A stretch of DNA of 7,647 bases, taken from NCBI GenBank assembly GCA_002342505.1, contig DDQB01000105.1, positions 1-7,647 of the forward strand, read 5' to 3'. This document shows, piece after piece, positions 5,832-7,647 of this stretch (positions are counted from its first letter, which is position 1; every line of letters starts with the position of its first letter). The notes beneath the pieces are model-generated. The model worked only from the letters and a program-made list of their open reading frames with translations, was not told where the DNA came from and searched no databases. Source of the stretch: Acidaminococcaceae bacterium UBA2453. Lineage in GTDB: Bacteria > Bacillota > Negativicutes > Acidaminococcales > Acidaminococcaceae. Position numbers and translations under genes: made by a program.

Positions 5832-6653
5832 ATGCGTTATCGGTTGTTGGATACGTTAAGAGGATTTTCCCTGGTCAGCATGATTCTGTTTCATGCCTGC
5901 TGGGACCTGGTGTATCTGTTCGGGTATGACTGGCCCTGGTTCGTAAAAACGCAGGGATATGTGTGGCAGCAGAGTATCTGCTGGATGTTCATCCTCGTCA
6001 GCGGGTTCTGCATGGGGCTGAAAGAAGAACGGGCGCCGCAGCCGGAGCGCCAACAAGGGCTGACGGAAGAAAACCGGATGCTGCGGGCTGGCTGCAAACG
6101 GGGCCTGAAGGTGTTGGCTGCCGCCATCCTGATTACAGTTGCGACCCTGCTCTTCTCGCCGGAAACCAAAATCGTTTTTGGCGTGCTGTTCTTTCTGGGT
6201 GTTTCCATGATCCTGACGGAAACGCTGCGGCCAAACCTCCGGAAAGTTTCGCCGAAGATGGGGATGCTCTGTTCCGGATTTTTATTTTTGGTTCTGCGGA
6301 ATATAAATGAAGGAAGCCTGGGCTTTGAGAATATGGTCCTCTGCAGGCTTCCGGATTTTTTGTACGAGCAGGGGATGATAGCCACTTTCTTTGGTCTTCG
6401 GGATAAAAGCTTTTCGTCTGCCGATTATTTTTCACTGTTTCCATGGTATTTTCTGTTCCTGGAAGGATTTTTCCTTTGCCGCAGTCTGTTGCGGAACAAT
6501 GCGGCCGGCGAACAGCCGGGCCTGCCCCGGTTGTTTATGCGGGGCAATTCCGCGCTGGCGGCAGTGGGAAGACATTCCCTGCTGATTTACCTGTTGCATC
6601 AGCCGATCATTTTACTGATCCTGTCTGTTGCTTTTGGCGCAGTGAAGTGGTAA
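5832..6653 (+). CDS. HGSNAT-like (DUF1624 family) membrane acyltransferase homolog
   Basis: A 273-residue multi-pass membrane protein. The N-terminus RYRLLDTLRGFSLVSMILFH with WDL after it is the hallmark of the heparan-alpha-glucosaminide N-acetyltransferase-like catalytic family; His21 and Asp25 are the conserved polar pair in the first helix. About seven hydrophobic helices follow, including SICWMFILVSGFCMGL, IVFGVLFFLGVSMIL and the C-terminal GRHSLLIYLLHQPIILLIL typical of this and related acyltransferases. In animals the family passes an acetyl group across a membrane to a sugar; the bacterial substrates are mostly unknown. Three starts are in frame. The ATG at 5832 has AGAGGG (5819-5824) seven bases upstream, whereas 5826 is too close and 5772 lies deep in the previous gene. 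It probably forms an operon with the zinc-ribbon gene. Confidence 0.85.
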   Translation: MRYRLLDTLRGFSLVSMILFHACWDLVYLFGYDWPWFVKTQGYVWQQSICWMFILVSGFCMGLKEERAPQPERQQGLTEENRMLRAGCKRGLKVLAAAILITVATLLFSPETKIVFGVLFFLGVSMILTETLRPNLRKVSPKMGMLCSGFLFLVLRNINEGSLGFENMVLCRLPDFLYEQGMIATFFGLRDKSFSSADYFSLFPWYFLFLEGFFLCRSLLRNNAAGEQPGLPRLFMRGNSALAAVGRHSLLIYLLHQPIILLILSVAFGAVKW

Positions 6654-6676
6654 GTGGGAACGGATGCGATGCAGAG

Positions 6677-6760
6677 TGCGGAATAAAACGGACGCGTTGC
6701 AGATTCCATCGGACGGTTTGCGGAACAAAACGGACAAGATGCGGAATGGGCGGACGGCTT
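6677..6760. repeat. Short 21-bp-period tandem repeat
   Basis: Four consecutive 21-base units start at 6677, 6698, 6719 and 6740. Units 1 and 3 share 16 of 17 bases (TGCGGAA, T or C, AAAACGGAC). Unit 2 matches unit 1 at 12 of 17. Unit 4 keeps TGCGGAAT and CGGAC, one base closer together. It lies just past the stop of the acyltransferase-like gene. Read in the frame starting at 6677, each unit gives a seven-residue block beginning with Cys, but no gene is supported there. Confidence 0.6.
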
Positions 6761-6821
6761 CAACTTTATTTGCGGGAAGATCAGCGCAGAAAAATTTCCG
6801 TTGTCTTCGCTGAATTTCCTC

Positions 6822-6850
6822 TTGCATTTTTTTGCAAGTTGGCGTAATAT
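6822..6850 (+). promoter_or_regulatory. Possible promoter of the tRNA gene, overlapping a small inverted repeat
   Basis: TTGCAT (6822-6827) and TAATAT (6845-6850) stand 17 bases apart, which would start transcription just upstream of the tRNA at 6868. Both boxes are weak matches. CTTGCA (6821-6826) and TGCAAG (6833-6838) form an inverted repeat around a run of T and overlap the -35 region, so it could be an operator or simply chance. Confidence 0.3.
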
Positions 6851-6867
6851 ATTAGAGTAATATTTGT

Positions 6868-6943
6868 GGGGACGTAGCTCAGCTGGGAGAGCGTACGGTT
6901 CGCATCCGTAAGGTCGAGAGTTCGATCCTCTTCGTCTCCACCA
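6868..6943 (+). tRNA. tRNA-Ala (anticodon CGC)
   Basis: A complete 76-base cloverleaf. The acceptor stem GGGGACG (6868-6874) pairs with CGTCTCC (6933-6939). The D-stem is GCTC/GAGC, and the anticodon stem TACGG (6894-6898) pairs with CCGTA (6906-6910). The loop TTCGCAT contains anticodon CGC (6901-6903), which reads the alanine codon GCG. The T-arm GAGAG-TTCGATC-CTCTT follows. The acceptor shows the G3:U70 wobble pair (6870 with 6937), the main alanine identity element. CCA is encoded at 6941-6943. Confidence 0.96.
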
Positions 6944-6988
6944 TTAGAACCATCGGCACTTTTTGCAAAGATAGTGTCTTTAAAATAA

Positions 6989-7028
6989 AAGCCTCATCAG
7001 TAAGATTGCTGATGAGGCTTAATTTTTT
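6989..7028 (+). terminator. Strong intrinsic terminator after tRNA-Ala
   Basis: AAGCCTCATCAG (6989-7000) pairs perfectly over 12 bp with CTGATGAGGCTT (7009-7020), with an 8-base loop, followed by AATTTTTTT (7021-7029 region). The A-rich bases before the left arm would serve as the T-tract on the other strand, so it may work both ways. Only about 28 bases separate it from the next gene's start, so it could also limit that gene's expression. Confidence 0.9.
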
Positions 7029-7050
7029 TGAATCACATGAAGAAGGAGAA

Positions 7051-7068
7051 AAGGAAGTGCTGATTAAT
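7051..7068 (+). repeat. 18-bp direct repeat, copy 1
   Basis: AAGGAAGTGCTGATTAAT at the start of the HD-domain gene, covering its GTG and the next three codons. An exact copy occurs at 7608-7625. Confidence 0.85.
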
Positions 7069-7078
7069 CAGCGCTTCC
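7053..7078. promoter_or_regulatory. 26-base near-perfect palindrome over the GTG start
   Basis: GGAAGTGCTGA (7053-7063) can pair with TCAGCGCTTCC (7068-7078) as 11 bp with one G-U pair and a TTAA loop; the inner 14 bases (7059-7072) are an exact palindrome. In RNA it would bury the GTG start at 7057 but leave the AAGGAG at 7043-7048 free. As DNA it could be a dyad operator. Its function is inferred. Confidence 0.55.
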
Positions 7079-7590
7079 ATGATACTCAGGTTATGGAACA
7101 TGCTGAAATTCTACACAAAATGATATTGTTTGATGAAGGCGATGCGCGTCGCATCCAGCACTTTTTAAAGGTTTACCAATATGCGTCTCTGATTGGTTCG
7201 TTGGAAGGCCTGCCCCGCGAGCAGCAGCTGATTCTGGAAATTGCCGCGATTCTGCATGATATTGGCATCCATCCCGCAGAGAAGAAATATGGTTTCAGTA
7301 ACGGAAAATTGCAGGAGCAGGAAGGGCCTGAGCATGCGCGGGAGCTGCTGGAGCAGGTGGGCGGCTATGCGCCGGACTTGATCGACCGTGTCTGTTTCCT
7401 GATTGCCCATCATCACACGTATGAAGGTGTGGACGGATTAGACTGGCAGATTTTACTGGAAGCGGATTATCTGGTAAATTCTTATGAAAAGAATATGCCG
7501 GAAGAGGCTATAAAAAAATTCCGCTCTGCGATATTTAAAACGAAGAGCGGAATCGCGCTGCTGAATAACCAATATGGATATAAAGAGTGA
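7057..7590 (+). CDS. HD-domain protein (putative metal-dependent phosphohydrolase)
   Basis: A 177-residue soluble protein of the HD superfamily, which hydrolyses phosphate esters, often of nucleotides, with bound metal. The metal-ligand pattern is complete: His35, the His67-Asp68 doublet in AAILHDIGIH, His93 in GPEHARELL, His118/His119 in IAHHHTYEG, and Asp137 in LLEADYLVN. It is a single domain with no fused sensor or synthetase part. GTG 7057 is preferred because AAGGAG (7043-7048) lies eight bases upstream. An in-frame ATG at 7006 is inside the terminator stem, and a later ATG (7093) has no ribosome site. The start codon sits in a palindrome. There is almost no room for a promoter between the terminator and this gene, so its transcript must start upstream and read through, or start within the tRNA-terminator spacer. 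The substrate is unknown. Confidence 0.85.
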   Translation: MLINQRFHDTQVMEHAEILHKMILFDEGDARRIQHFLKVYQYASLIGSLEGLPREQQLILEIAAILHDIGIHPAEKKYGFSNGKLQEQEGPEHARELLEQVGGYAPDLIDRVCFLIAHHHTYEGVDGLDWQILLEADYLVNSYEKNMPEEAIKKFRSAIFKTKSGIALLNNQYGYKE

Positions 7591-7607
7591 ACTGATCAGG
7601 GAGTGTT

Positions 7608-7625
7608 AAGGAAGTGCTGATTAAT
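7608..7625 (+). repeat. 18-bp direct repeat, copy 2
   Basis: An exact copy of 7051-7068, 557 bases downstream. It again covers a GTG start and the codons for Leu-Ile-Asn. Here the following bases differ, so the palindrome seen at the first copy is not rebuilt. Confidence 0.85.
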
Positions 7626-7647
7626 TCGTCTGCACGCTTGCCGGTGC
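7614..7647 (+). CDS. Start of an unidentified gene, cut by window edge
   Basis: GTG 7614 opens a frame reading MLINSSARLPV to the window edge. AGGGAG (7598-7603) lies ten bases upstream, and the preceding stop at 7588-7590 is 23 bases away, consistent with an operon with the HD gene. Its first four codons are identical to those of the HD gene because of the 18-bp repeat. Too short to identify. Confidence 0.45.
   Translation, partial: MLINSSARLPV

Noticed and set aside
6443..6847. A 134-codon frame with a Cys-containing seven-residue repeat at its end
   Set aside because: The first half is a shifted reading of the acyltransferase-like gene and the repeat is explained by the 21-bp DNA repeat; no ribosome site was seen.
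1..7647. CRISPR array or other regularly spaced repeat-spacer structure
   Set aside because: No repeat of 23 to 40 bases with regular unique spacers is present; the only tandem repeat has a 21-base period and no spacers.

Overview
The window looks like a chromosomal segment of a gut-type anaerobic Firmicute (Clostridia, most likely Lachnospiraceae or a relative). The reasons are a Tn916/Tn1549-type integrase, Gram-positive Shine-Dalgarno sites, a split formiminotransferase/cyclodeaminase pair and a tRNA gene with encoded CCA. The taxon is inferred from gene style only; no search was run.

Left edge (1 to about 745): the C-terminal half of a tyrosine integrase runs off the left edge. After it come about 180 bases with three TGAGAAGA repeats and an inverted repeat. 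This is probably the terminal end of an integrative conjugative element inserted just upstream of a host gene. The -1 frame past the integrase stop stays open and protein-like for 28 codons, which may mark a frameshifted C-terminus.

Metabolic block (753-4116): a low-molecular-weight protein tyrosine phosphatase is followed by a spacer with two abutting hairpins. Then come a GltS-type (ESS family) transporter, glutamate formimidoyltransferase and formimidoyl-THF cyclodeaminase. The two enzymes move the formimino group of formiminoglutamate onto tetrahydrofolate and convert it to methenyl-THF plus ammonia. The transporter beside them suggests uptake or export of glutamate or formiminoglutamate. 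The usual hutH/hutU/hutI genes are not in the window. A nested, interrupted inverted repeat of about 100 bases follows the operon.

AT-richer interval (4215-4861): no intact ordinary gene. It holds a hairpin, a 36-codon leader-like ORF with its own ribosome site, a terminator-like hairpin inside that ORF, a promoter with an extended -10, and a 43-codon coding-like remnant. The arrangement resembles a translation-attenuation leader that has lost its original target gene.

Right half (4862-7647): a protein with zinc ribbons at both ends and an unrecognised centre is followed, 13 bases on, by a membrane protein of the HGSNAT-like (DUF1624) acyltransferase family. After a short 21-bp-period repeat come tRNA-Ala(CGC), a strong intrinsic terminator, and an HD-domain protein whose GTG start lies inside a 26-base near-palindrome. 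An exact 18-base copy of that start region recurs at the beginning of another reading frame that runs off the right edge.

Most genes are ordinary. The parts that deserve a second look are the orphan leader/attenuator, the nested repeat after the cyclodeaminase gene, and the unusual start region of the HD gene.
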